NCBI RefSeq assembly: GCF_024730785.1
Contig: NZ_CP102830.1
Location: 2,294,001 to 2,358,000, forward strand
DNA from: Pseudomonas sp. LS44
Lineage (GTDB): Bacteria; Pseudomonadota; Gammaproteobacteria; Pseudomonadales; Pseudomonadaceae
Direction of reading: 5' to 3'
DNA: 64,000 bases
A model generated the notes under the pieces. It was not told the origin of the DNA. It did no database searches and was given only the letters and a program-made list of their open reading frames with translations. Below, piece by piece: positions 23,766-35,790 of the stretch. Numbering within the stretch: position 1 is the first letter of the stretch; every line of letters starts with the position of its first letter. A program made the translations under genes and the position numbers.

Positions 23766-24227
23766 TCAGATCGGCGGCGCCGAGCGCAGCATCACCGACT
23801 TCAGGGCGAACGCCGACTTGATTCCGGCGACCCCGGGAATGCAGGTCAGCGTATTGGTGAGGAAGGCTTGGTACGCTGCGAGGTCCTTGACCACCACGCG
23901 CAGCATGTAGTCGGCATCGCCGGTCATCTGGAAGCAGCTCATCACTTGCGGCGCCTCGACGATGCGTTCTTCGAACCGGGCGAGGTAGTCGCCGGTCTGC
24001 TTTTCTAAGGAGACGGAGACGAACACGCTCATCCCTCCAGACAGGCGCTCTTCGTCCAGACGCGCAAAATAGCCTTGGATGTAGTGCTCCTCTTCCAGGC
24101 GGCGTACCCGACGCAGCGTCGGGGTCAGCGACAGCCCCACCTTGAGGGCCAGGTCGCGCCAGCTCAGGCGGCCATCCTCGGCCAGGGCGCGGAGAATCTT
24201 GAGGTCGATGCGGTCGAGTTCGGCCAT
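23766..24227 (-). CDS. bkdR: Lrp/AsnC-family regulator of the bkd operon
   Basis: A 153-residue Lrp-type regulator. The N-terminal winged helix-turn-helix is visible (LDRIDLKILRALAEDGRLSW, then LALKVGLSLTPTLRRVRRLE), followed by the RAM ligand domain (VMSCFQMTGDADYMLRVVVK). It is divergent from the bkd operon with a 302-base gap to bkdA1, the arrangement known in Pseudomonas, where BkdR activates the operon in response to branched-chain amino acids. The symbol rests on position plus family. The AT-rich spacer at 24228-24365 is the likely binding region. Confidence 0.88.
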   Translation of the reverse strand: MAELDRIDLKILRALAEDGRLSWRDLALKVGLSLTPTLRRVRRLEEEHYIQGYFARLDEERLSGGMSVFVSVSLEKQTGDYLARFEERIVEAPQVMSCFQMTGDADYMLRVVVKDLAAYQAFLTNTLTCIPGVAGIKSAFALKSVMLRSAPPI

Positions 24228-24365
24228 GGTTCGCTGTTCTACCGTTTATGGTTTTGTTAGTTCAAACATACTAATCGTGACCGTTTAAGCGAGTCAATTT
24301 GGAGCAAAAAACCAACTACCGAGGCATATACTCAATTCACAAGAACAAATGACGAGGACCTCACC
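24228..24365. promoter_or_regulatory. AT-rich control region between bkdR and the bkd operon
   Basis: This stretch is much richer in A+T than its surroundings, as is usual for Lrp-type binding regions. It contains the inverted pair TTAGT/ACTAA near 24258-24275 and a good -10 hexamer TATACT at 24327-24332 for the plus strand, without a clear -35 at normal distance. The missing -35 suits an activator-dependent promoter. Confidence 0.5.
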
Positions 24366-26811
<2,446 letters not shown>

Positions 26812-28095
26812 ATGGGCATTCACGTCATCAAGATGCCGGATATCGGCGAAGGCATCGCCGAAGTCGAGCTGGTGGAGTGGCATGTACAGGTCGGCGACGA
26901 GGTGCATGAGGACCAGGTGCTGGCCGAAGTCATGACCGACAAGGCCACGGTGGAAATCCCCTCGCCGGTGGCCGGCAAGATCCTCGCCCTGGGCGGGGCG
27001 CCGGGCCAGGTGCTGGCCGTGGGCGGCGAACTGATCCGCCTGGAAGTAGAAGGCCACGGCAACCTTAAAGAAGCCGCTCAGCCGAAGACCCAGGAGGCAG
27101 CGCCGGCCAGACCGGAAGCCAACACCGCAGCGGCCCCGCAACCCGCGAAGCCCGAGCCGCGCGTCGAGCCCAAGCCGGTCGCCCCGGCAGCTCGCCCTGC
27201 TCCGACGCCGGTCCCGCGCCGTGCGCCGGGGGAAAAGCCGCTGGCCTCCCCGGCGATCCGCCAGCGCGCCCGCGACCTGGGCGTCGAGCTGCAGTTCGTG
27301 CAGGGCAGCGGCCCCGCCGGGCGCATCCTCCCCGACGACCTGGAGCTCTACCTGACCCACGGCGGCGCCACCGTGGCCTCCGGCTACGCCGCGCGCCACG
27401 ACGAGCAGAAGATCCCGGTGATCGGTCTGCGCCGCAGGATTGCGCAGAAGATGGCCGAGGCCAAGCGGCGCATTCCGCACTTCAGCTATGTCGAGGAAAT
27501 CGACGTCACCGACCTCGAAGCCCTACGCCAGCACCTCAACGCCAAGTACGGCGCAGCACGCGGCAAGCTGACCCTGCTGCCCTTCATCGCCCGCGCGATG
27601 GTGGTCGCCCTGCGCGAGTTTCCGCAGCTCAACGCCCGCTACGACGACGAGGCCGACGTGGTCACCCGCTACGGCGCGGTGCACCTCGGCGTCGCCACCC
27701 AGAGCGACAGCGGCCTTATGGTGCCGGTGCTGCGCAACGCCGAATCCCGCGACCTGTGGGGCAACTCCGCGGAAGTGGCACGTCTGGCGGAAGCCGCGCG
27801 CAGTGGCAAGGCCAGCCGCGAGGAACTGTCCGGCTCAACCATCACCCTGAGCAGCCTCGGTGCCTTGGGCGGTATCGCCAGTACGCCGGTGATCAACCAT
27901 CCGGAAGTGGCGATTGTCGGGGTCAACCGCATGGTCGAACGGCCGATGGTGGTCAATGGCCAGATCGTGGTGCGCAAGATGATGAACCTGTCCTCGTCCT
28001 TCGATCACCGGGTGGTTGACGGCATGGATGCGGCAGCCTTCATCCAGGCCGTGCGCGGCCTGCTCGAACACCCTGCCACCCTGTTCCTGGAGTAA
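26812..28095 (+). CDS. bkdB: Branched-chain 2-oxoacid dehydrogenase E2 (dihydrolipoamide acyltransferase)
   Basis: The 427-residue E2 core protein. Domains in order are one lipoyl domain with the modified Lys in VMTDKATVEIPSP (about residue 44), an Ala/Pro/Glu-rich linker, a peripheral-subunit-binding domain (SPAIRQRARDLGVEL and GPAGRILPDDL), and the acyltransferase domain ending with FDHRVVDGMDAAAF, which holds the catalytic HxxxD. It passes the branched acyl group to CoA. It starts immediately after the bkdA2 stop and is followed by lpdV after 6 bases. Confidence 0.95.
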   Translation: MGIHVIKMPDIGEGIAEVELVEWHVQVGDEVHEDQVLAEVMTDKATVEIPSPVAGKILALGGAPGQVLAVGGELIRLEVEGHGNLKEAAQPKTQEAAPARPEANTAAAPQPAKPEPRVEPKPVAPAARPAPTPVPRRAPGEKPLASPAIRQRARDLGVELQFVQGSGPAGRILPDDLELYLTHGGATVASGYAARHDEQKIPVIGLRRRIAQKMAEAKRRIPHFSYVEEIDVTDLEALRQHLNAKYGAARGKLTLLPFIARAMVVALREFPQLNARYDDEADVVTRYGAVHLGVATQSDSGLMVPVLRNAESRDLWGNSAEVARLAEAARSGKASREELSGSTITLSSLGALGGIASTPVINHPEVAIVGVNRMVERPMVVNGQIVVRKMMNLSSSFDHRVVDGMDAAAFIQAVRGLLEHPATLFLE

Positions 28096-28101
28096 GCGTC
28101 G

Positions 28102-29502
<1,401 letters not shown>

Positions 29503-29566
29503 GATCAGAGCCAGCGGAGAACGCGCCCTGACTGCGTCGGAGCGCATTGCCGAGTGTTCACTGCTC

Positions 29567-29785
29567 TCAGGCATGAGCGTTCGGGGACAACGATCGGCGG
29601 TCGACAGATTGACGGACTAGCGCGCGGCACCTTTTATAGAAGAGAAATTTGCTGGTCTCGGCGGTCTTGATGCATTCCCTGGCCCAGTCGGGTGACATGC
29701 TCCGATCGTGGAAATACAGAGCGCCAGCGGTCCGATCCTTGAGTTGCTGGTTGAGCGCTTTGCGCGCTATCTCCTTGGCAATCAA
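29567..29785 (-). pseudogene. Cell-wall hydrolase (SleB family) C-terminal remnant
   Basis: The 72 readable codons match the end of SleB-type hydrolases: AKEIARKALNQQLKDRTAGA, then LYFHDRSMSPDWARECIKTA and FLFYKRC. In complete proteins this part follows a catalytic region with a Cys-Gly-V-V block, which is not found in the DNA upstream on this strand (29786-29870). The tail after FLFYK also looks altered. A 5'-deleted remnant is the best reading; the family match rests on remembered features of the fold. Confidence 0.6.
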
Positions 29786-30058
29786 GCAGACATTGCGCCG
29801 CCCTGTGATGTTATTTTGATATATATCAGGTAGTTACGCTTCTTAAGCGCACGTAAAAGCGGGCACACTGCATGGTTGCTCATCGTTTGATCGTGCAACC
29901 CGTATTAATAAGATAGGAATAACGATCCTATTGTTAATCGCGGAATGACTTTAGAATCGTAGGAAGATGACGCCACAATAGGTCGAATACATAGCTGGGA
30001 ATGGACACGAGCTGCCCAGCGATTTCGCTAACATTTCGTCATGTTCGAGGGATTGATT
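29786..30058. promoter_or_regulatory. AT-rich intergenic region with two small palindromes
   Basis: No gene is seen in these 273 bases. The composition is notably AT-richer than elsewhere. A perfect 12-base palindrome TGATATATATCA lies at 29817-29828, and the inverted pair ATAGGA/TCCTAT lies at 29913-29931. Either could be an operator for the gene at 30059. Confidence 0.4.
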
Positions 30059-30838
30059 ATGGGTATCGAGCGTTTGCTGCTCGTCGCAGCAATGGTTTCC
30101 ACCGGCGTGGTACAGGCCGATAACGCTGACATTGCCAACAAGAGCAATAACCCTCTAAACCTGTCGCCGGGTTTGAATTTCCAGGACTACTACACTCCTG
30201 AACTCTACGACTCCAACGCGCACACCAATGATTTCCTCCTGCGGGGCACCTTGCCGATCGCGCCAAGCGATTTTATCGGCGTTCCCCAGCTGCTCCGCGC
30301 CACGCTACCAATCAGTACTCGGCCCGATCCCTCCGGTGGCTACAGCACCGGTATTGGGGATCTCAATCTATTCGACATTTTTTTGCTGAAAACCGAAGGT
30401 GTGCAGCTCGGCATCGGCCCACAAATCACCGCACCAACTGCCGCTGAAGATGAGCTGGGTACAGGCAAGTGGCAGGCTGGCTTGGCGGCTGTCGCAATTG
30501 ACTCTTCGCCACGGGGACTCCTCGGCGCGCTAGTGCAATACCAGAGCTCGTTCGCTGGTGACAACGACCGGGCCCACGTAGAAACCGCAACCTTCCAGCC
30601 CTTCCTCATTCATAACCTGCCCAAGGGCTGGTATCTGCGCTCCACCGGCACCTGGACCTTCGATTTGAAGAACGACACCCATTACATCCCGCTCGGCCTG
30701 GGTGTCGGCAAGGCCACGAAGATCGGCCACAACATCTATAACGCCTTTATCGAGCCACAATGGACAGTGGACCACCAAGGCGCCGGCCTGCCGCAGTTCA
30801 CGGTGTTTGCCGGCGTTAATATCACCCTTGGTAAATAA
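30059..30838 (+). CDS. Exported beta-barrel-like protein (phenol-MetA-type family suspected)
   Basis: A 259-residue protein with a short signal peptide (MGIERLLLVAAMVSTGVVQA). The start at 30059 has GAGGG at a good distance; an ATG six codons upstream would lengthen the leader. The mature part has alternating strands with aromatic residues, GIGDLNLFDIFLLKTEGVQLG, GPQITAPTAAEDELGTGKWQ, and a C-terminus FTVFAGVNITLGK like the closing strand of an outer-membrane barrel. This resembles proteins annotated as transporter or MetA-pathway of phenol degradation (PF13557 type). A weak family call; the outer membrane is the probable location. Confidence 0.55.
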   Translation: MGIERLLLVAAMVSTGVVQADNADIANKSNNPLNLSPGLNFQDYYTPELYDSNAHTNDFLLRGTLPIAPSDFIGVPQLLRATLPISTRPDPSGGYSTGIGDLNLFDIFLLKTEGVQLGIGPQITAPTAAEDELGTGKWQAGLAAVAIDSSPRGLLGALVQYQSSFAGDNDRAHVETATFQPFLIHNLPKGWYLRSTGTWTFDLKNDTHYIPLGLGVGKATKIGHNIYNAFIEPQWTVDHQGAGLPQFTVFAGVNITLGK

Positions 30839-31081
30839 TGTTGATCGAGTTGCCGCCGGCCAGGGCATTGGTTACGAGTGACACGAACTGCTGCAAGACC
30901 TGGCTAAAAGAGAGTTTGCCCATGATCGCCACGGAAGCAATTTATAGGCACTCAAAGAGCTTGAGTATGAGCATTAAGACATTGCTGTAGTTGCCATGGT
31001 ACTGGCCGTCCCGGATCTGAACCTGACAACAAGACCATAATGAGTACGGACAACCGTATCTGGATACCGGAGCACGTCACG

Positions 31082-32089
31082 ATGGAACAGTCGTTAAAGC
31101 ACAAGTTACTCATCTGGCCTCACGCCGGCCGCCATGCCGCAGCGGCCCTGTTCGCGGGCGTGGCGCTAGCAGCGGCAGTGCCTAGCGCTTTGGCAGACGA
31201 AGGCGGTGTTAGCTTTTGGCTGCCGGGCCAGTTCAGCGCAATGGCGGCCGTGCAAGTCCAGCCTGGCTGGAGCCTGCCGCTGATCTATTACCACACCAGC
31301 GCCGACTTGAGCGCAAGCAAGCAAATACCGCGCGGTGGACGTGGCCGCGTCGCAGCAGGTGTGGACGCGGAAGCCGACTTATTGTTTGCGGGCCCAACCT
31401 ATACCTTCGGCGAACCGCTGCTGGGCGGCCAGGCGGCAGTTACGGCCCTAGCCGCCGTGGGGCGCATGGCAGTTGATGTCGATGCCACGCTCACTGGCCC
31501 ACGCGGCAATACAATTTCCACAGGGGTCAGCGACAGCCTGAAAGGCGGCAGCGATATCTACGGAATGGCCACGTTGAAGTGGGAGCACAAGGACGTACAC
31601 AACTTCATGGTTTACACCATGGGCAGCCTGCCGGTTGGTGCCTACGACCCTGACCGGCTGGTCAACCTCGGACTGGGCCACGCGGCAATGGATGTCGGCG
31701 GCGGCTACACCTACTACGACAAGGTGAACGAGTTCTCTGTAGTGACGGGCATGACCTACAACTGGGAAAACTCTGATACCGACTACCAAAATGGTCTCGA
31801 CGCCCACCTCGACTGGAGCGCCTCGCGCTTTATCTCACCGCAAACTCACTTTGGATTGGTTGGCTACTTCTACGAGCAGGTGACCGGTGATGACGGTAGC
31901 GGCGCCGTGCTCGGCGACTTCAAATCGCGGGTCAGGGCCGTGGGGCCGCAGGCCGGGCATTTCTTTGCTATCGGGCAGGAGCTCTGGTACGTCAATCTCA
32001 AAGGCTACTACGAGTTTGATGCGCGCAATCGCGCGGAGGGCTGGAACACCTGGGTGAGCCTCGTCATTCCCCTCGGCAAGTACGAATAG
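31082..32089 (+). CDS. Exported outer-membrane-like protein, phenol-MetA/SphA-type
   Basis: About 335 residues from MEQSLKHKLL, chosen because CCGGAG lies upstream and a long signal peptide follows (AAAALFAGVALAAAVPSALA, mature start DEGG). Segments such as SFWLPGQFSAMAAVQVQPGW, SLPLIYYHTSAD, and YTFGEPLLGGQAA, with a C-terminal WNTWVSLVIPLGKYE, are typical of PF13557-type proteins linked to uptake of hydrophobic compounds. A neighbour of similar style lies 243 bases upstream on the same strand. The function is inferred only from family resemblance. Confidence 0.65.
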   Translation: MEQSLKHKLLIWPHAGRHAAAALFAGVALAAAVPSALADEGGVSFWLPGQFSAMAAVQVQPGWSLPLIYYHTSADLSASKQIPRGGRGRVAAGVDAEADLLFAGPTYTFGEPLLGGQAAVTALAAVGRMAVDVDATLTGPRGNTISTGVSDSLKGGSDIYGMATLKWEHKDVHNFMVYTMGSLPVGAYDPDRLVNLGLGHAAMDVGGGYTYYDKVNEFSVVTGMTYNWENSDTDYQNGLDAHLDWSASRFISPQTHFGLVGYFYEQVTGDDGSGAVLGDFKSRVRAVGPQAGHFFAIGQELWYVNLKGYYEFDARNRAEGWNTWVSLVIPLGKYE

Positions 32090-32167
32090 GGAAGCACCTC
32101 GCCCCTTTTGCAGACGCCGCGGCCAGTGCATTCCGCGGCGCCAATGTTCGTGTCACAAGGAAAAACC

Positions 32168-33145
32168 ATGAGCGTACGTAACGACATCCTCAGCCTGCAC
32201 TCCAGCATTGCCCAGGCCGTGCTTGGTCAGGATGAGGTCATTCGCCAAGTGCTGCTGGGCCTGCTCGCCAACGGCCATCTGCTGCTGGAAAGCCTGCCGG
32301 GCCTGGCCAAGACCCGCACGGTCAAAGCGCTGGCCAAGCATCTGGACGCGAAGATGAGCCGCATCCAGTTCACCCCCGATCTGCTGCCGTCGGACATCAC
32401 CGGCGCGGAAATCCTCCAGCAGAGCGAGGGCCACAACGAGATCAAGTTCCAGCCCGGCCCGTTGTTTGGCAACGTGATCCTCGCCGACGAGATCAATCGG
32501 GCCCCGGCCAAGGTGCAGGCCGCCTTGCTGGAAGCCATGGAAGAGCGGCAGATCACCGTCGCCGGCACCAGCCACCCGATGCCGGGGCTGTTCATGGTCC
32601 TGGCCACCCAGAATCCCATCGAGCAGGAAGGCACCTATCCGTTGCCCGAGGCGCAGATGGACCGGTTCCTGATGAAGGTGCTGCTGGACTATCCCAAGCC
32701 GGACGACGAGACCCAGGTGCTGCGCCTGTTGCGCGAAGAGGAGCAAGCCGCCCAGCAAGGCGCGCCAGCTGTAGAGGCCAGGCTGGCGCAGGAGGCGATC
32801 TTCGCCGCACGCAAGGAAGTCAGCGCCGTGCATGTGTCGGAAGCCATCGACCGCTACCTGATCGATCTGATCAACGCCACCCGCAAGCCGTCCGACTATG
32901 ACGCCGACCTCGCGCGCTGGATCCACATCGGCGCCAGCCCGCGTGGCGGCATCGGCCTGGACCGCAGCGCCCGTGCGCATGCTTGGTTGGCTGGCAATGA
33001 CTTCGTGTCGCCTGACGATGTGCGCGCCGTGGTGCATCCGGTGCTGCGCCATCGCCTGCTGCTGTCCTATGACGCCGTAGCCGACGGCGTCAGCGCCGAC
33101 CAGGTACTCGATCGCCTGCTGGACAAGGTGGCCATTCCGGCCTGA
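32168..33145 (+). CDS. MoxR-family AAA+ ATPase
   Basis: A 325-residue MoxR ATPase starting at MSVRNDIL, with AAGGAAAAACC just upstream; the frame is open further upstream but without family sequence. Walker A is visible as ESLPGLAKTRTVKALA (diverged from the GxxGxGK form, as usual in MoxR), Walker B as ILADEINRAPAKVQAALLEA, and sensor 1 as VLATQNPIEQEGTYPLPEAQ. MoxR proteins act as chaperones with VWA-domain partners. It heads a seven-gene co-directional run: DUF58, DUF4381, two VWA proteins, BatD and an HAD phosphatase. Confidence 0.93.
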   Translation: MSVRNDILSLHSSIAQAVLGQDEVIRQVLLGLLANGHLLLESLPGLAKTRTVKALAKHLDAKMSRIQFTPDLLPSDITGAEILQQSEGHNEIKFQPGPLFGNVILADEINRAPAKVQAALLEAMEERQITVAGTSHPMPGLFMVLATQNPIEQEGTYPLPEAQMDRFLMKVLLDYPKPDDETQVLRLLREEEQAAQQGAPAVEARLAQEAIFAARKEVSAVHVSEAIDRYLIDLINATRKPSDYDADLARWIHIGASPRGGIGLDRSARAHAWLAGNDFVSPDDVRAVVHPVLRHRLLLSYDAVADGVSADQVLDRLLDKVAIPA

Positions 33146-33170
33146 GAAACTGTTAACGATCGCAGAAGGC

Positions 33171-33256
33171 TCCCCTCTCCCACTTGTGGGAGAGGGGCTG
33201 GGGGAGGTTCGTGATGATGCCCTCTCCCTAGCCCTCTCCCGTAAACGGGAGAGGGG
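33171..33256. repeat. Double CTCTCCC hairpin repeat
   Basis: Two perfect hairpins lie in tandem between moxR and the DUF58 gene: CCCCTCTCCCAC/GTGGGAGAGGGG (33172-33197, loop TT) and CCCTCTCCCGT/ACGGGAGAGGG (33232-33255, loop AA). They share the same stem sequence. A related stem is at 21656-21675. No T-run follows, so they would not be strong terminators. Confidence 0.7.
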
Positions 33257-33350
33257 ACAGATGCGCGGAATCACGCACTTTTTTGCCTGTTCGATGCCGC
33301 AGAAAAGAATCGTGACAGGGCTCTGAATACCCGCAAGCAAGGGAAGCGTT

Positions 33351-34301
33351 ATGCAACAACAATCACCGGGCCCGGATGGTTTCGTCTATGTCTCCCTGGC
33401 GCAGTTAATGGCCTTGGAACATCGCGTCCGCGGCCTGAGCTTCCTCGCCCGCCAGCCGCTGTCGAGCATCCTCGCCGGCAACCATGCCTCGCGTCTGCGT
33501 GGGCGCGGGCTGAACTTCGACGAGCTGCGCCGCTATCAGCCCGGCGACGACCTCCGCCACCTCGACTGGCGTACCTCGCTGCGCTATGGCAAACCTTTCG
33601 TGCGGACCTTCACCGAGGAGCGCGACCGGCCGGCGCTGATTCTGGTGGACCAGCGCATGAGCATGTTCTTCGGCTCGCAGCGCAGCTTCAAATCCGCCAC
33701 CGCCGCCGAGCTGGGCGCCCTCGCCGCCTGGATGACCTTCCACGCCGGCGACCGGGTCGGCGGCCTGGTGTTCAACGACAGCCGCATCGAGCGCATCAGC
33801 CCGATCCGCAGCCGCAGCCGGGTGGAAGCGCTGTGCGCAGCCATCGTTCGGCAAAATCAGGCGCTTTCCGCGACACTCCCGGACGCTGAAAACGCAGACC
33901 AGCTCGACAAGGTCCTGCAGCATTGCCTGAGCATGGCCGGCCACGACCACCTGATCTGCATCGTCAGCGACTTCGCCGGCGCTGGCCCACGCACCCTGCA
34001 GCTGCTGCGCGAGTTGTCCGCGCATAACAACGTGATCGCCATGCAGGTCTATGACCCGCTGGCCCTTAAGCTGCCGGCCAGCGGCCGGGTGATGGTCACC
34101 CAGGGCGAGCTGCAGGTCGAGCTGGAGGTCGAGCGGCGTCAGGTGCACCAACCGCTGGGCGAATTCCTCACCGGCCGTTTGAAGGACGTCGCCACCCTGC
34201 TACGCCGCAGCCAGGTGCCGCTGATGATGTTCAGCACCGGCGAAGACGCGCTGGAACAGATGCGCCGGGAAATGGGCCGACTGACGGGAGCGCCACGATG
34301 A
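33351..34301 (+). CDS. DUF58 domain protein of the MoxR/Bat operon
   Basis: A 316-residue DUF58 protein. The signature region reads GRGLNFDELRRYQPGDDLRH, then LDWRTSLRYGKPFVRTFTEE, followed by a VWA-like fold beginning ALILVDQRMSM. No signal peptide or membrane segment is seen, so it is cytoplasmic or peripheral. DUF58 proteins regularly follow MoxR and act with it; their exact job is not known. It overlaps the next gene by four bases (ATGA). Confidence 0.9.
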   Translation: MQQQSPGPDGFVYVSLAQLMALEHRVRGLSFLARQPLSSILAGNHASRLRGRGLNFDELRRYQPGDDLRHLDWRTSLRYGKPFVRTFTEERDRPALILVDQRMSMFFGSQRSFKSATAAELGALAAWMTFHAGDRVGGLVFNDSRIERISPIRSRSRVEALCAAIVRQNQALSATLPDAENADQLDKVLQHCLSMAGHDHLICIVSDFAGAGPRTLQLLRELSAHNNVIAMQVYDPLALKLPASGRVMVTQGELQVELEVERRQVHQPLGEFLTGRLKDVATLLRRSQVPLMMFSTGEDALEQMRREMGRLTGAPR

Positions 34302-34801
34302 CTGCGAACCCGCCGAGTCTCGACCAACTCAAGGAACTGCCGCTGCCGGCGCCGGTGGTCAGCTACTTCCCGCAAACCTGGGGCTGGCTGCTGTTGCTGA
34401 TTCTGCTGCTGACTGGCCTGGCCATTTGGGGCGCGCTGCGTTGGCGACGCTGGAATCGCGACCGCTATCGCCGCGACGCTCTCGCCCGCCTGAACGAGCT
34501 GGAGCAGGCGCTAGCTGATGACGTCCAGCGCTTGCCGGCCCTGCGCGAGCTGCCGGAACTGCTCAAGCGCGTCGCGCTGTCGATGCCGGAAAAGCCAGAC
34601 GTGGCCACCCTGAGCGGCGCCAACTGGCAAGCCTTTCTGGACAAGACCTGCGCACAACCACTGCCGCCGACCTTCGGCCAGCAACTGGCCGCCCTCGCCT
34701 ACGCCCCGGAGGCGCAGTTGCGCGCCCTCCCCGCCGCCGCACAGCAGGCGTTGCTGACCAACAGCCGGCACTGGATAGAGAACCACCATGTGGCAATTTG
34801 A
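34298..34801 (+). CDS. DUF4381 membrane protein
   Basis: A 167-residue protein with one strong transmembrane helix near the N-terminus (WGWLLLLILLLTGLAIWGAL) preceded by LPLPAPVVSYFPQTW and followed by a basic RWRRWNRDRYRRD stretch. The rest is a soluble cytoplasmic helical domain. This matches DUF4381 proteins of Bat operons. It overlaps the DUF58 gene by four bases and the following VWA gene by 14, so all are translated together. Confidence 0.87.
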   Translation: MTANPPSLDQLKELPLPAPVVSYFPQTWGWLLLLILLLTGLAIWGALRWRRWNRDRYRRDALARLNELEQALADDVQRLPALRELPELLKRVALSMPEKPDVATLSGANWQAFLDKTCAQPLPPTFGQQLAALAYAPEAQLRALPAAAQQALLTNSRHWIENHHVAI

Positions 34802-35789
34802 TTACCCCTGGCTGCTGCTGTTGCTGCCGCTGCCGCTGCTCGGTTACCGCTACCTGGCCGAGTACCGCGAGGCTCGCAGTGCCGTGCGTGTGCCGTTCTT
34901 CAGTGCCATGAGCCGCGCCATCGGCCAGACGCCGAATCGTTCCGGCGTGCTCGGCAGCACCTGGCAGTTGCTACTCAACCTGCTGGTCTGGGTTCTGCTG
35001 GTGCTCGCCTGCGCCCGCCCGGTGCTGGTGGAGAAGCCCATCGAGCGCACTCAGCCGGTACGCGACCTGATGCTCGCCATCGACATCTCGCAGTCGATGG
35101 AGGCCACCGACTACACCAACGCCGACGGCCAGCACGTGGATCGTCTAAGCGCCGTCAAACAGGTGGTGCAGAGCTTCATCGAGCAGCGCAAGGATGACCG
35201 CCTCGGCCTGATCGTGTTCGGCACCGGCGCCTATCCGCAGGCGCCGCTGACCCTCGACCACGCCAGCCTGAGCCTGCTGCTCGATGAAGTCGGCATCGGC
35301 ATGGCCGGGCCGAACACCGCCATCGGCGACGCCATCGGCCTGACCATCAAGATGCTCGACAGCGCCAAGGAGAAAGACAAGGTGCTGATCCTGCTCAGCG
35401 ATGGCAACGACACCGGCAGCGCCATCCCGCCCGACCATGCGGCGAAGATGGCGGCCGCCAAGGGCATCGTGGTGCACACCATCGGCATCGGCGACCCCGA
35501 GGCCACCGGTGATGCCAAGGTCGATCTCGGCGCACTGAAGAGAATCGCCGAGACCACCGGCGGACAGTCTTTCCGCGCCGATGACCGCGACGCCCTCAAG
35601 CAGGTGTACGCCACCCTCGACCGCCTCACCCCGCACGAGGTGAAGAAGTTCAGCCACCAGCCCAAGCGCGACCTGTTCTGGCTGCCGCTCGGCGCGGCTC
35701 TCGGCCTATTGGCGCTGTATCAAGTGCTCGCTGCGCTGCGCGGCTACCTGGCCAGCGCTGGCGGTCCACGTCAGACGCAGGAAGGCTGA
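34788..35789 (+). CDS. VWA-domain membrane protein (BatA-like)
   Basis: A 333-residue protein with two N-terminal helices (YPWLLLLLPLPLLGY and LLLNLLVWVLLVLACARPVL) flanking a short loop, a VWA domain with an intact metal site DISQSM (DxSxS), GLIVFGTGAYPQAPLT and LLSDGNDTGS, and a C-terminal helix (LFWLPLGAALGLLALYQVL). The VWA domain faces the periplasm according to this layout. BatA-like proteins partner with MoxR. The gene overlaps its upstream neighbour and is followed after one base by the next VWA gene. Confidence 0.9.
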   Translation: MWQFDYPWLLLLLPLPLLGYRYLAEYREARSAVRVPFFSAMSRAIGQTPNRSGVLGSTWQLLLNLLVWVLLVLACARPVLVEKPIERTQPVRDLMLAIDISQSMEATDYTNADGQHVDRLSAVKQVVQSFIEQRKDDRLGLIVFGTGAYPQAPLTLDHASLSLLLDEVGIGMAGPNTAIGDAIGLTIKMLDSAKEKDKVLILLSDGNDTGSAIPPDHAAKMAAAKGIVVHTIGIGDPEATGDAKVDLGALKRIAETTGGQSFRADDRDALKQVYATLDRLTPHEVKKFSHQPKRDLFWLPLGAALGLLALYQVLAALRGYLASAGGPRQTQEG

Positions 35790-35790
35790 G

